Shown here: piece by piece, positions 16,241 through 25,500 of the stretch | Numbering within the stretch: position 1 is the stretch's first letter | How the letters are laid out: every line of letters starts with the position of its first letter | The notes under the pieces: generated by a model | The model's input: only the letters and a program-made list of their open reading frames with translations | Databases searched by the model: none | What the model was told of the DNA's origin: nothing | Assembly: GCA_031272185.1 (NCBI GenBank) | Contig: JAISUG010000076.1 | Span: forward strand, 1-39,195 | Length of the DNA: 39,195 bases | Source: Lachnospiraceae bacterium | GTDB taxonomy: Bacteria > Bacillota > Clostridia > Lachnospirales > Lachnospiraceae | Direction of reading: 5' to 3' | Made by a program: the position numbers and the translations under genes

Positions 16241-16333
16241 GCTCGCAACTCTTTTTCATGATTGTCTAGCAGGAACTGCCAGGTCCGGGGTAAAACACCA
16301 CTTTCTTAAGTTCGCAACTTTTTTTCCATGATT
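16231..16333. repeat. Private direct-repeat pair at the end of the second WYL gene (69 bp apart)
   Basis: Copies at 16231-16263 and 16300-16333 share ACTTTCTTAAG(C/T)TCGCAACT. As with levR, the first copy includes the final codons and stop of the gene and the second is non-coding. The rest of the 324-bp gap holds repeat copy D. Confidence 0.85.
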
Positions 16334-16432
16334 ATCCCATGCACGATGTTTATAATGGCCATCGTAAAGGCACATACAGCAAACCAAAGCACAACTTTAA
16401 GCGAACCGTTAACCGTGCCTTGTGCAACACTT

Positions 16433-16506
16433 ATTGCCCCGCCGACTAAACCTTGCGCAAAGCCAAGACCAATGTCGAACGCGCATTGTTTGGTTGGTGG
16501 AGCAAT
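16433..16506 (-). repeat. Dispersed 74-bp palindromic repeat, copy D
   Basis: Same orientation as copy C. ATTGCCCCGCCGACTAAACC at the left pairs with TTTGGTTGGTGGAGCAAT at the right. It lies between the second WYL gene and the DUF2828 gene, ending 58 bp before the start codon of the latter. Confidence 0.85.
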
Positions 16507-16564
16507 ACAACCCCCGGGCAGACCCAGAAAATGCACCTGCCCATGGGGCAAGGAGGATCAGACC

Positions 16565-18037
16565 ATGTTGAACCACTTGAAGAATGAGGCGAACAGAACC
16601 GTAACCGAGAACGGCGCCGCCACCTATTTGACCACGCAGTCCGACTGCCTGGACTTGTTTGCGACCATCGGGGCGCTGCGACGTGAGCCGGAAACCGAGA
16701 TCCAGGCCCGCTTCGACCGCGCCTGGGCCGAAGACCGGGACAGCGCGCTCAAGACCCTGTTTTTCGCCCGGGATATCCGTGGCGGTTTGGGGGAGCGCGC
16801 CGTCTTCCGCACCATCCTGCAGTCGATGGCGCGCGACAGGGCGGCAAGCGTGGCCAAAAACCTCTGGGCGGTGCCGGAGTTCGGGCGGTTCGACGATGTG
16901 CTTTGCCTTTTGGACACCCCGGCAAAACCCCAGGTGATAGGCTTTATCAAGGCGCAGCTCGAGTCCGATATGGCGGCGCTGGCGGCAGGCGGGAACGTGT
17001 CCCTGCTTGGCAAATGGCTGCCCTCCGTCAATGCGCACCATGCCGATACCGTCCGCCATGGCAAGATGCTGGCCAAGGCGCTTGGCATGGGCGAGAAGGA
17101 ATACCGCAAAGCTCTTTGTGCCCTGCGCGCAAGGATTGCCATCATCGAAAACAACCTGCGGGAGCGGGATTACACCTTCGATTATGCCAAGCAGCCTTCC
17201 AATGCGATGATGAAGTACCGCCAGGCGTTTTTGCGCAATGACGGCGAGCGCTACCAAGAGTTCCTTTCTTGCGTGGAGAAGGGCGAGAAAACGCTTCACG
17301 CGGCTGCGCTGATGCCCTATGAGATCATCCGCCCGGCCTTGTCCGCCAGGAAGAACCATGCGGACATAACCGCCGACGAACGCCGCAGCATGGATGTCAC
17401 CTGGAAAGCGCAGGCCGACTTTGCGGGCGGCGCGAATGCCCTCGTGGTGGTGGATGGCTCAGGCTCCATGTACGGCGGCGGCAACCCTATCCCCGCCAGC
17501 GTGGCATTGTCCCTGGGGATCTATTTCGCCGAGCGCAACACAGGGGCGTTCCGGAACCACTTCATCACGTTTTCCGAGAACCCGCAGTTGGTGGAGATCA
17601 AGGGCCGGGACATCTATGGGAAGGTGCGGTATGCCGCGTCGTTCAACGAAGTGGCGAACACCAATATCCAGAAGGTCTTTGAACTGGTGTTGCGCACCGC
17701 CGTCAAACATTCGGTGCCCCAGGAAGAGCTGCCCGGGACCATTTACATCATCTCCGACATGGAGTTTGACTCCTGCGCGAGGGGGGCGAATCTCACGAAT
17801 TTCGAGTACGCCAAGAACCTGTTCGCGGCACACGGGTACGCGCTGCCAAACCTTGTCTTCTGGAACGTGGCCAGCCGCAACCGGCAGCAGCCCGTGACCA
17901 TGAACAAAAAAGGCGTGGTGCTGGTATCCGGAGCCAGCCCCCGCATATTCTCCATGATTGGTTCCGGCAGCCTCTCCCCCTATGCGTTCATGATGGACAC
18001 CTTGGGCGCCGAGAGGTACGCCAAGATTTCCGCCTAG
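16565..18037 (+). CDS. DUF2828 protein: TROVE/Ro60-like module with vWA domain
   Basis: A 490-residue protein of the DUF2828 type, related in layout to Ro60 (Rsr). The N-terminal helical region has LKTLFFARDIRGGLGERAVFR (62-82), PEFGRFDDVL (104-113), LLGKWLPSVNAHH (147-159) and YRKALCALRARI (180-191), all DUF2828/TROVE hallmarks. The C-terminal vWA domain has an intact metal site DGSGS (297-301) and a second segment IYIISDMEFD. Ro60 proteins bind Y RNAs and misfolded RNAs; whether DUF2828 proteins do is not established. The ATG follows AAGGAGG at good spacing; the frame is open for another 79 codons upstream, but through repeat copy D. The WYL pair upstream on the same strand probably controls it. 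Confidence 0.85.
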   Translation: MLNHLKNEANRTVTENGAATYLTTQSDCLDLFATIGALRREPETEIQARFDRAWAEDRDSALKTLFFARDIRGGLGERAVFRTILQSMARDRAASVAKNLWAVPEFGRFDDVLCLLDTPAKPQVIGFIKAQLESDMAALAAGGNVSLLGKWLPSVNAHHADTVRHGKMLAKALGMGEKEYRKALCALRARIAIIENNLRERDYTFDYAKQPSNAMMKYRQAFLRNDGERYQEFLSCVEKGEKTLHAAALMPYEIIRPALSARKNHADITADERRSMDVTWKAQADFAGGANALVVVDGSGSMYGGGNPIPASVALSLGIYFAERNTGAFRNHFITFSENPQLVEIKGRDIYGKVRYAASFNEVANTNIQKVFELVLRTAVKHSVPQEELPGTIYIISDMEFDSCARGANLTNFEYAKNLFAAHGYALPNLVFWNVASRNRQQPVTMNKKGVVLVSGASPRIFSMIGSGSLSPYAFMMDTLGAERYAKISA

Positions 18038-18085
18038 GGGCCGCCACTGCGCCCCGGGCGATTCTTTCCCATCGGCGACAAAGCA

Positions 18086-18187
18086 TCAAAGCAGATGGCC
18101 CCAGTCCCGGGACGCATAGAGTATCCGCTCCACGTGGACAGTTTTGCTGTGTTCGTCTATGGTGAAAAATGCCGTCGATATGTTTAG
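18086..18187 (-). pseudogene. C-terminal remnant of a RelE/ParE-family toxin
   Basis: Too short for a normal gene search. On the minus strand, one base out of frame with the end of the TIR gene, about 33 codons read ISTAFFTIDEHSKTVHVERI and then LYASRDWGHLL before a stop. This is the usual end of RelE/ParE toxins (T-V-x-V-x-R-I-L-Y-x-x-R-D-W). The frame is closed by TAA immediately upstream and no antitoxin gene is present, so it is a decayed fragment. It lies between the convergent DUF2828 and TIR genes. Confidence 0.7.
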
Positions 18188-18197
18188 TTATGCAAGG

Positions 18198-21100
18198 TCA
18201 GTTCTGATGGTTTTCATGAAATCCCAGCGTCTCTTTCGCCAATGCCACCAACTCTCCGGTTTCTTCGTAAATATCGCCCACGATGGCGCGGCCGCTCTCC
18301 ATAACCGCCACCACCTGGCGGGTGCGCCCGGCGTTATTGCCTGCCACGCCGACGCCGCCAGTTTGGTCGCCCCCGTCAACTCCGCCGTCTATATCCGTTC
18401 TACCGGTTCCACCGGTCCCGCCGGCCCTGTCAGTTGGACCGATTACGCCGGTTCCATCGGCCCTGTCAGCCGGGTCGATTCCGCCGGCTCCATCGGTATT
18501 GCCTGCCACACCGTCCCCGTCCGTCAAGAACCCCATGTCCACGATACGGTCCCCCGGCTCCGCCCTCAGCCGATAGAGGCGATGCCCGGTGGCCAGGTCG
18601 TACACATCCGCATATGAACCGGATTCCGTCATGGCCATCACCAACCGCCCCTCAGGGTCGATGTCGATGCCAGGCACCCGCTCGCCCACCGGGATCATGA
18701 AGCGCACCTCGCCTTTTAGCAGGTCAAATACCATAAGCCGGCCGTCGTACCCGGAGCTTACCAGCACATCCCGGGTCATCAGCATGGACGAAACCATCCC
18801 ATAATGCTCCCGCAGGCTGTAAGCGGGGTACAGGCCGTCTTCGCCTCCCCCTCCCCCCACGTCCCACACCTCGATGATGCCATCCGGGTATGCCATGGCA
18901 TAAAACCTACCGGTTGGTTCGTTGCGCATGTAGGGTGCAAATGGCGGGGCGCCCGGGTCCGCGACGTGCCTCGTCATGAAACTGTATGCCAATGCAGCAT
19001 GGGGCGCGCCGCCATCAGTGCCGCCACCTTCGGCAGCCCCCAGATCTGAACCGCTGCCACCTAAGGGGTCAGACGCTTTATCCGGATAACCGGCAGCCGT
19101 GTCATACCACTCCGGCGCATGGTAGAGTTTTTCAGACCATGCGTCGGCTTCCATCACCACGGCCGATGCCGACAGTGGCGTGGCATATAGCCCGCACCGC
19201 CCGTCTACGTCGCTGGCCGCAAGACGTTTGCCGTCGCCGGAAAATGCCACCGACACCACACTGCGTCCCTCAAGGTTGCTCATGGGTTTCCCCGTCCGGG
19301 CATCGCAGATGAGCATCCCCCCGTGATAGAGGCACAGCAGGCCGCTGTCGGGTGAAAACGCCGTTTCCATGACGATGATGGAGTCAATGTCGTCCTCCAC
19401 GGTATAGAGCGTTTCCCCTGTCAGGGCATCCACCACTGTCACCGACTGTGCGTGGGGAACCGCCAGCATCGTCTGGTCAGGGGAAAACACCGGGGTCCCA
19501 TCACACGTCCCCTCATACTCCCACAGTATCCGACGGGATTCGATGTCCCACACCGTCACGCCGCCATATGATGCCCCCGCAAGCAAACGGCTGTCAGGGG
19601 AAAATGCGAAACGCATGAAAGTCTTGCCAAAGCCGCCTGAGGAATCGACCGGCGCAGCACTGGGCGACTCCGCACCAATGCCTGCACCAGGCGCACTACC
19701 GGCAGACCCGTCTGTGGCATCTTGCGTCATTGACTCATCGGCCGATGCCCGGTTTTGCCCGCCTTGCAGGTTTTGCCCGCCTATGCCCGCAGGCAACAGG
19801 ATACGCCCGCCTGTTTTTGGCAGTATCACTTCCACTTCCGGTTGCTCATAGACCTCATGCACCGCCATGTTTTTGTCAGGGCTGAGTGTCACACCGTAGA
19901 CAAACCGCGACGCCACCCCCGCGCCGGGCGTGGCCAGCAGGTCCAGTTCATTGTCCTCAAAATCCCATTTGTATATCCCCGGTTCGATGTCCTTTTCCCA
20001 TGTGTGCGACGCGGCGCCGGCATCGTTTGCACCCGCGCCGGATGTTCCGGGCTCATCCCCCGTCGCCTTCCCGGGATATGACACAGTCAAGATCAATGCC
20101 CGCTCGGACAGGAACGCGGCGCCAGCCAGCCCATAGTCATAGCCGCTTTCCAGACGCAGGCCGGCCGTGCGCCGGGGCGAGTCCCCGGTCTCCCACACCC
20201 CCACCGCGCCGTCGACCACGGACAGGGCAAGGAAATACCCCCCCCCGGGTGAAAACTGCGCAAAGTCGATCTGCCCTGTGTCCTCACGGACTGAGTACAG
20301 GAACTTCCCGTCGCTGCCCCGGAGCAGGCATACACTGTTCCCGCTGATGATCCCCAGCAGGTACTCATCGTCCGGGCTGTACGCAAGCCCATATATGTTG
20401 CGGTATTGGTTGTCGGAAGAAGCGAGAAGCTGGAAACTCTGGGTGTACGAGGCATATTCCAATGCCTCCCGGATGCCGGACAGCGCCTCTTGGGGCCCAT
20501 CCGGAACCGTCCGTAAGAACGACGGCAGACTCCACCCGGAAGAAGCGGCCCAGGCGCCCAACCGCCCCAAACTCCCGGCGGCCAGCCCCGATGCTCCGTA
20601 AGCCTGCCCGGCCACCAAGGCACCATCCCCTTGCTTCGGGAACGCTGCGAGAAGCGCCGCATCTTCGCCATCCTTTGCAGCAGGCTGATCCGGCTGCACA
20701 TATAGCGCCCGGTAAGCATCATAGGCCGCCACGGCATATTCCATCCCTTTGAGCCTATCCCCGTCGTCCACCGCAGTGATGGCCTGCTGCGCCAGTAGGT
20801 ACATCTCGTTGGTCGCCGCCACCACACGCTGAGCGTCGATGGCGCGCGCGGAAAACACGGCCATCCCCGCCACGAAAAGCGCGGCGGCAGCCACGCCCCC
20901 CGCCACCAAAGCCGTCACATGCCTTTTGCGCCGTTCGAACCGCTGGTTCAGGTCGTCATAGTCCGTGCCCAGCATGGCGGCGATGAGCCGCAGCTCCTCC
21001 CTGCGCAGCCGCCGTATGCGGCCCCGGGCAGTGGTGTCTGCCACCACCATGGCCAGGGGCTCCCGCACCACACCGTCCGGCCCCACTTCCATGATGTCAT

Positions 21101-21623
21101 CCGGGAACACGTCCCTGGGCACGCCTTCCGTCACCAGCGGCAGCACGCGGCGCCTGTCATGGGTTTCCAGGAAGCAATGCAGTTCCCTCATGCACCATGC
21201 GGACTGCCCGAACTGGGGGCAGCACAGTATGATGAGCCACTTGGACGCATTGAGCGCGCTCTTGATCGCCTCGTCCAGGTCCCCTGCCAGCGGCAGCTCT
21301 TCCGCATCACGGAACATCCGCCCCAGTTTCCTCTTACCTGCCTGGCGGCGCAGTTTCCCGGAAGGGATGGTGAATTTCTCCAGATCCTTAAGCAGCGTTT
21401 CCGCGATGGGTGAATCCCGCATGTTATGGCAATAGCTGATAAACGCCTCATAGCGGTAGGTTTCCCCCCCGGCAGGGATAGGATCCCCCGTGACAAGCGG
21501 CAGTCCGGCCCCGTGATGGCTTTGACTTGTGCGGTATTCGCCATCGATAGGCGCCCCTGTGACAGGCCGCAGTCCGGCCACCTCGGGGTTCCCTTGTTCG
21601 TATTGGTGCTCTTGTCCGTTCAT
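18198..21623 (-). CDS. TIR-transmembrane-WD40 protein
   Basis: A 1141-residue protein. The TIR domain (about 56-225) begins YRYEAFISYCHN and contains FRDAEELPLAGDLDEAIKSAL and SAWCMRELHCF; Glu147 of WCxxEL matches the catalytic glutamate of NAD-cleaving TIR domains. A basic stretch precedes one transmembrane helix at about 236-256, so the TIR part is probably cytoplasmic. The rest is a beta-propeller with repeated FSPD and VWD motifs (for example FAFSPDSRLLAGASYGGVTV). A Gly/Asp/Thr-rich insertion interrupts the final blade. The ATG at 21623 has AGGGGGTGG upstream; the frame extends to 21800 but only by overlapping the SLOG gene. It is the last of three minus-strand genes with the SLOG and RyR genes and probably the enzymatic part of that system (inference). 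Confidence 0.82.
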   Translation of the reverse strand: MNGQEHQYEQGNPEVAGLRPVTGAPIDGEYRTSQSHHGAGLPLVTGDPIPAGGETYRYEAFISYCHNMRDSPIAETLLKDLEKFTIPSGKLRRQAGKRKLGRMFRDAEELPLAGDLDEAIKSALNASKWLIILCCPQFGQSAWCMRELHCFLETHDRRRVLPLVTEGVPRDVFPDDIMEVGPDGVVREPLAMVVADTTARGRIRRLRREELRLIAAMLGTDYDDLNQRFERRKRHVTALVAGGVAAAALFVAGMAVFSARAIDAQRVVAATNEMYLLAQQAITAVDDGDRLKGMEYAVAAYDAYRALYVQPDQPAAKDGEDAALLAAFPKQGDGALVAGQAYGASGLAAGSLGRLGAWAASSGWSLPSFLRTVPDGPQEALSGIREALEYASYTQSFQLLASSDNQYRNIYGLAYSPDDEYLLGIISGNSVCLLRGSDGKFLYSVREDTGQIDFAQFSPGGGYFLALSVVDGAVGVWETGDSPRRTAGLRLESGYDYGLAGAAFLSERALILTVSYPGKATGDEPGTSGAGANDAGAASHTWEKDIEPGIYKWDFEDNELDLLATPGAGVASRFVYGVTLSPDKNMAVHEVYEQPEVEVILPKTGGRILLPAGIGGQNLQGGQNRASADESMTQDATDGSAGSAPGAGIGAESPSAAPVDSSGGFGKTFMRFAFSPDSRLLAGASYGGVTVWDIESRRILWEYEGTCDGTPVFSPDQTMLAVPHAQSVTVVDALTGETLYTVEDDIDSIIVMETAFSPDSGLLCLYHGGMLICDARTGKPMSNLEGRSVVSVAFSGDGKRLAASDVDGRCGLYATPLSASAVVMEADAWSEKLYHAPEWYDTAAGYPDKASDPLGGSGSDLGAAEGGGTDGGAPHAALAYSFMTRHVADPGAPPFAPYMRNEPTGRFYAMAYPDGIIEVWDVGGGGGEDGLYPAYSLREHYGMVSSMLMTRDVLVSSGYDGRLMVFDLLKGEVRFMIPVGERVPGIDIDPEGRLVMAMTESGSYADVYDLATGHRLYRLRAEPGDRIVDMGFLTDGDGVAGNTDGAGGIDPADRADGTGVIGPTDRAGGTGGTGRTDIDGGVDGGDQTGGVGVAGNNAGRTRQVVAVMESGRAIVGDIYEETGELVALAKETLGFHENHQN
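21481..21579. repeat. Private repeat pair at the start of the TIR gene (69 bp apart)
   Basis: Copies of 30 bp at 21481-21510 and 21550-21579 share GTGACA and GCAGTCCGGCC. They encode GLRPVTGAPI and GLPLVTGDPI in the N-terminal tail before the TIR domain. Confidence 0.8.
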
Positions 21624-21688
21624 GCGCCACCCCCTGCCTGGGTCCAATCCGCTTCGTGACCGTATCATCCTATCCTTCAACCGTTTGA

Positions 21689-22318
21689 CTATGTCAGCCC
21701 TGTCCGGATCCATGCCACTTCCCGGCCGTATTGCCTTGCCATCTTCACGGTTTCCCAGGTGCCCGCGCCGTCCCGGGTGTCCCTGCGCACACCATCCCAT
21801 ATCGCCAGCAGCATATCGCAGTGCTGTACGATGTACCGGCTCGCCATGCGGTATCGCTGCCCACGGGAGAAGTCCGCTGACCCCGGATCCGGCCCTTCGC
21901 TTGAAATGCTGCCTATGCCTCCCATTATCCCCGGCACCACCACTTCGCCTGCCACCGATGCCGAAGTAACGGCATCACCGCCTATACCTCCCGTTCTCCC
22001 CGGCACCACCACTTCGTCCGCCAGGGACAGCAGGCCGTCGAAATCCCGCGCCTGCACCTGTGAAAAATCCTCCCGGTATACGCTTGCGCCCATGGGCAGC
22101 ACGGCTATGAGGCGCATCCCCATGTCGATGGCGCACTTGGCGCAGAGGGTGTCCGCACCTGCCGCCAGGGAAGTCATCAGGGCTATGCCGCCCGCATGGC
22201 AGGTGTCGATGGCATTTGCGGCGGCACATTCCCCCAGGAACGCCCGCACCTGCGCTTCCACTGCGGACATCTGCGCCGCCGTCAGTCCCCGATGCCCAGT
22301 CACCCCTATGACAAACAT
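21689..22318 (-). CDS. Stand-alone SLOG-family nucleotide-sensing protein
   Basis: A 209-residue Rossmann-like protein that I place in the SLOG superfamily (DprA/LOG/YspA-like). Motifs: VIGVTGHRGLT (3-13), LAAGADTLCAKCAIDMG (51-67), a basic/aromatic YREDF, RYRMASRYIVQHCDMLLAIWDG (155-176) and GAGTWETVKMAR (184-195). SLOG domains bind nucleotide-like ligands; in Thoeris ThsA a SLOG domain senses a cyclic ADP-ribose isomer made by a TIR protein. The ATG at 22318 has GCGGGGGC upstream and starts exactly at the fold; the open frame before it shows no better site. A duplicated segment (EVVVPG..GGIG twice, from the repeat at 21911) enlarges a loop. The TIR gene begins 65 bp downstream. Confidence 0.75.
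   Translation of the reverse strand: MFVIGVTGHRGLTAAQMSAVEAQVRAFLGECAAANAIDTCHAGGIALMTSLAAGADTLCAKCAIDMGMRLIAVLPMGASVYREDFSQVQARDFDGLLSLADEVVVPGRTGGIGGDAVTSASVAGEVVVPGIMGGIGSISSEGPDPGSADFSRGQRYRMASRYIVQHCDMLLAIWDGVRRDTRDGAGTWETVKMARQYGREVAWIRTGLT
21911..22016. repeat. Private repeat pair inside the SLOG gene (69 bp apart)
   Basis: Copies of 37 bp at 21911-21947 and 21980-22016 differ at three positions (core CCCCGGCACCACCACTTCG). They encode the duplicated EVVVPG..GGIG segment, an in-frame 23-codon expansion between two SLOG core strands. Confidence 0.88.
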
Positions 22319-22583
22319 GCAAGCCCCCGCAATCCCCCATAGCCATCCCGTCCAGTTTCCGGCCATCGCCATCTGAAACACGCTTAATGACTGTGGGATG
22401 TGCCATATGCACACCGCAGGGAATCTTGCGCACTTTCATTTGACGAGCGTGACCTTAAGTGTCAGTCCGGCGTCATGCCCTTGCGACGCTTCCATCATAA
22501 CCGCCGCCCACTGTGACGGCAACCCCTGTCAACCCATTGTCAACATATGCCCTGTGACAGAGCGCCCTGTACTCACTACGCCC
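22319..22583. other. Gap between the RyR and SLOG genes
   Basis: 265 bp without a gene. On the minus strand it holds two TTGACA boxes (in the region TGTCAACCCATTGTCAA near 22530-22545) but no -10 box at proper spacing, and short repeats around CTGTGACAG. An internal promoter is possible but not shown. Confidence 0.4.
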
Positions 22584-25500
22584 CTAAACCATCCTGTATA
22601 CCCGCAGCCCGATGGACTCAAGCAGCGGTATCATGTTGACCACCGCATTCACATCTTTTTCCCTTTCCGCATCAGGCAGGTCATCCCAGTCTACCAGAAG
22701 CGGGTGGATCTTTTGGGCATTGTCCCGCACAGGGCCATATGTCCAGCCGTCAGACAGGCGCTCTTTCATCCACCTGATATGTTCGTTTTGCGACAGCAGC
22801 TCCACTTCGTCGTCGGTGAAACTCTCCACAGACGGAAATGGCGTGTCACCGGCATCGAAACTGCACCCCACCATGGCCAGCTTTTCCGGGAAAGCCTGCG
22901 CCTGCTTCCGATTTGCGATTTTCGCCGTTTCCGGCAGCTCTTCCCATGCCTGGGCGAACCCCGGCGGCATCGGGGCCGGTTCTGTCACTTTTTGGTCCCC
23001 GCCCGATAGCACCCGCAGCTTGTCCAGTTCCTTCCTGCGATAGTCCTCGTGGATCGCTTTTGCCAGCTCCTCCAACGACCGCTCCAATCGTTTCGTCCGG
23101 CCCGCCAACCGCAAAAATGCATCCGCATCCACATGCTGCGCCAAAAACTCCCGACCCGGCAGCGACTCTTGTGTCAATCGGCCTTTTGCCTGTCGCGCCC
23201 CGTTCGGGCTTGCACCAGTCTCGCGGCCCGTAGGCGACCCTTGGCGCAGCACATGATGACCTCCGTCTTGGCGGTTTTGGCCTGCATCAGTCTCGCGACC
23301 CGCAGTCTGCCCTTCCCGCACCAACCTGTCCGGTGCCGGTTTTTCTTGCGCACCTGCGCCCGCCGGGTTGCAATGCGCCACTATCGCCTCCATGGATGCC
23401 GCCCCCTGCCTGTACTCCGGCACCAGCAGGAAAGCCCACAGCAAATCCGTGGCAATGGGCAACGAACCGGCGGCCAGGCCCCGGCCGGCATAATCTGCAC
23501 CATCTCCCACATCGCCCGTTGCCCCGTCGGATCCATGCCATCCCAGAGCGTCTGCGCCGGCAAGGCCGTCTCCATCTACCAGGTCGTCCCTGTCTCCAAT
23601 ACCGCATTTTTCCGACAGCAGCTTCCGCAGCAACCTCGCGCGCCTTAGGATGTAACCTGTTTCACCGGGGCCTTGTCGGTTCAATATGTAGGCCCCCGAC
23701 TTGTTTGTGCCCGCACCCATTGCATCGGTGGCGGCGGTTTTGTTTGTCGCCGAGAAACCGGGACCATACATCGAATTTGCATCCGCCGCGTCGCGACCAC
23801 CCCCGATGACGCCTTCTCCATCCATCACGTAAGCATATGCAATATCAAAGACGCGCTTCGGGTCCGACGTTTTCTCTTCTATATCATCTCTGTCCTCGTC
23901 CCCAGCTTCTTTCGTAGCTTCCTCTCCTTTCGCAGCCGCCTCTCCTTTCGCAGCCGCCTCTCCTTTCGAAGTTTTCGCTTCTTTTTCGTCCCCAGCTTCT
24001 TTCTCCGCTTCTATCATCTCTTCTATCTCAGCCTTGTCCCCAGCCCCCGCTTCTTCCCCTGCCCTCTCTGTGCTCCCTTCTGTCGCTTTCCCCGCTGCGT
24101 CTTGGCCCTGCCCACCGATGCCTTCCACGGCCCCCGCCATCCCGGCCTTGCGGATCCTGACCGCCAAACGGTCCGCCCTGATGCGCAAAGCCCTAAGCAC
24201 CGCCTCTTTTTCGTCGATGACGTCGCCGTCGCGCATCATCTCGTCGAAAATCCGCATGTATTCGTAGACCAGCTTCCATGTGTCCGAATAAGTGATTTTA
24301 GCCGGGTATGCCCCCAGCGAGTACATCAGCACGAACCGGTCGCCTTTTATGAAAAATGCATCCTGCACGCCGCCGGTCCCCTCATCTGCGATGCCCTTCC
24401 CCACAGGTGCGATGCCTGCATTCCCCCCTATGGCCGTCCCCGCGGCGCCCTTTGGCCCGGGTCCGTCATGTGTAGTCCAGAGCGCCCATGGCACCGGGGG
24501 CATGTCGCGCAGCAACGATACCTGCAGGTTGTCGTGCCGGCGAAGGCTGGACATCATACCCTCCAGCCACCCCAGCAGTATCTCGTCATTGACTTTCACC
24601 GGCCCAGGGAAATACGAAAGCCCCGGCACAGTCAGCTCCCCCATCCCCAGCATGGCATCCAATGCGGGCAGGCAGCACACTTCCCGCAGGGGCGCATTGT
24701 CCAAAAACGCCTCGAAGCCCGCCCTGTCTTCCAAAAACTTCGCCGTCCTGTATGAACGCTGGCTCTCTTTGATGTGGTTATGTGCGCACAGCTTGCGAAA
24801 CCCCGCCTCGTCGAAATACAACACGTTCAGCCCCGCGAACGCCATGGACAGCTCTTCCGGCAAGGCGAGGAGTTTCCCGAAATATGCCGTTTCTTCTTTG
24901 CCGCCCCCGGCGTCCACCCCATGGGTCACCGCCTTGGTCATCTTGTCAAACCCGGACAGCACGCCGCCCATGCCATGGACGTAGTCCTTGGAACGGACCA
25001 GGATGGACACACATTCGCCCATACCGCCCGCCGGCTCCGTGGCAATGACCACCCCCGCGCCTTTCACGTAGAAGAGCAGGCTATAATAAAAGAAACGCTG
25101 GGTGGATTTGATCATGTGGAGCCGCAGTATCCCCCGCTGGATGTATGGCAGCAGAAGCCGCAGCGTCCCGGTGACCTTCTCCGTGTCGGACCAGGCGTCA
25201 AACACCACCCGCACCGCCCGGTTGCCGTTGCATCTGTACAATGTTTCCCACAAGGTACGGCCCCACTGTGTTTGGAGCAAACCGGAGTATTCCAGGGACA
25301 GGTAGACGCAGATCTCCCCGCCGTCGTCGCCTTGGCCGGTCCGGGGGGATCCGCCCACCCCCGACACCAGGACATCAAGCGCATCAAGCACACCTTGCTG
25401 CCCCAAAAAGGCTCCGCCGGCATAGTTTGTTGACGCGCCATAGGCGCCGGCCCCGGGCGGGGCGTCCATCCCCCCCAAAGCAGGCCCGCCGCCCTGCGGC

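Noticed and set aside
21624-21800. Longer N-terminus of the TIR protein
   Set aside because: The extension overlaps the SLOG gene in another frame, has no family-like sequence, and the ATG at 21623 has a good ribosome-binding site.
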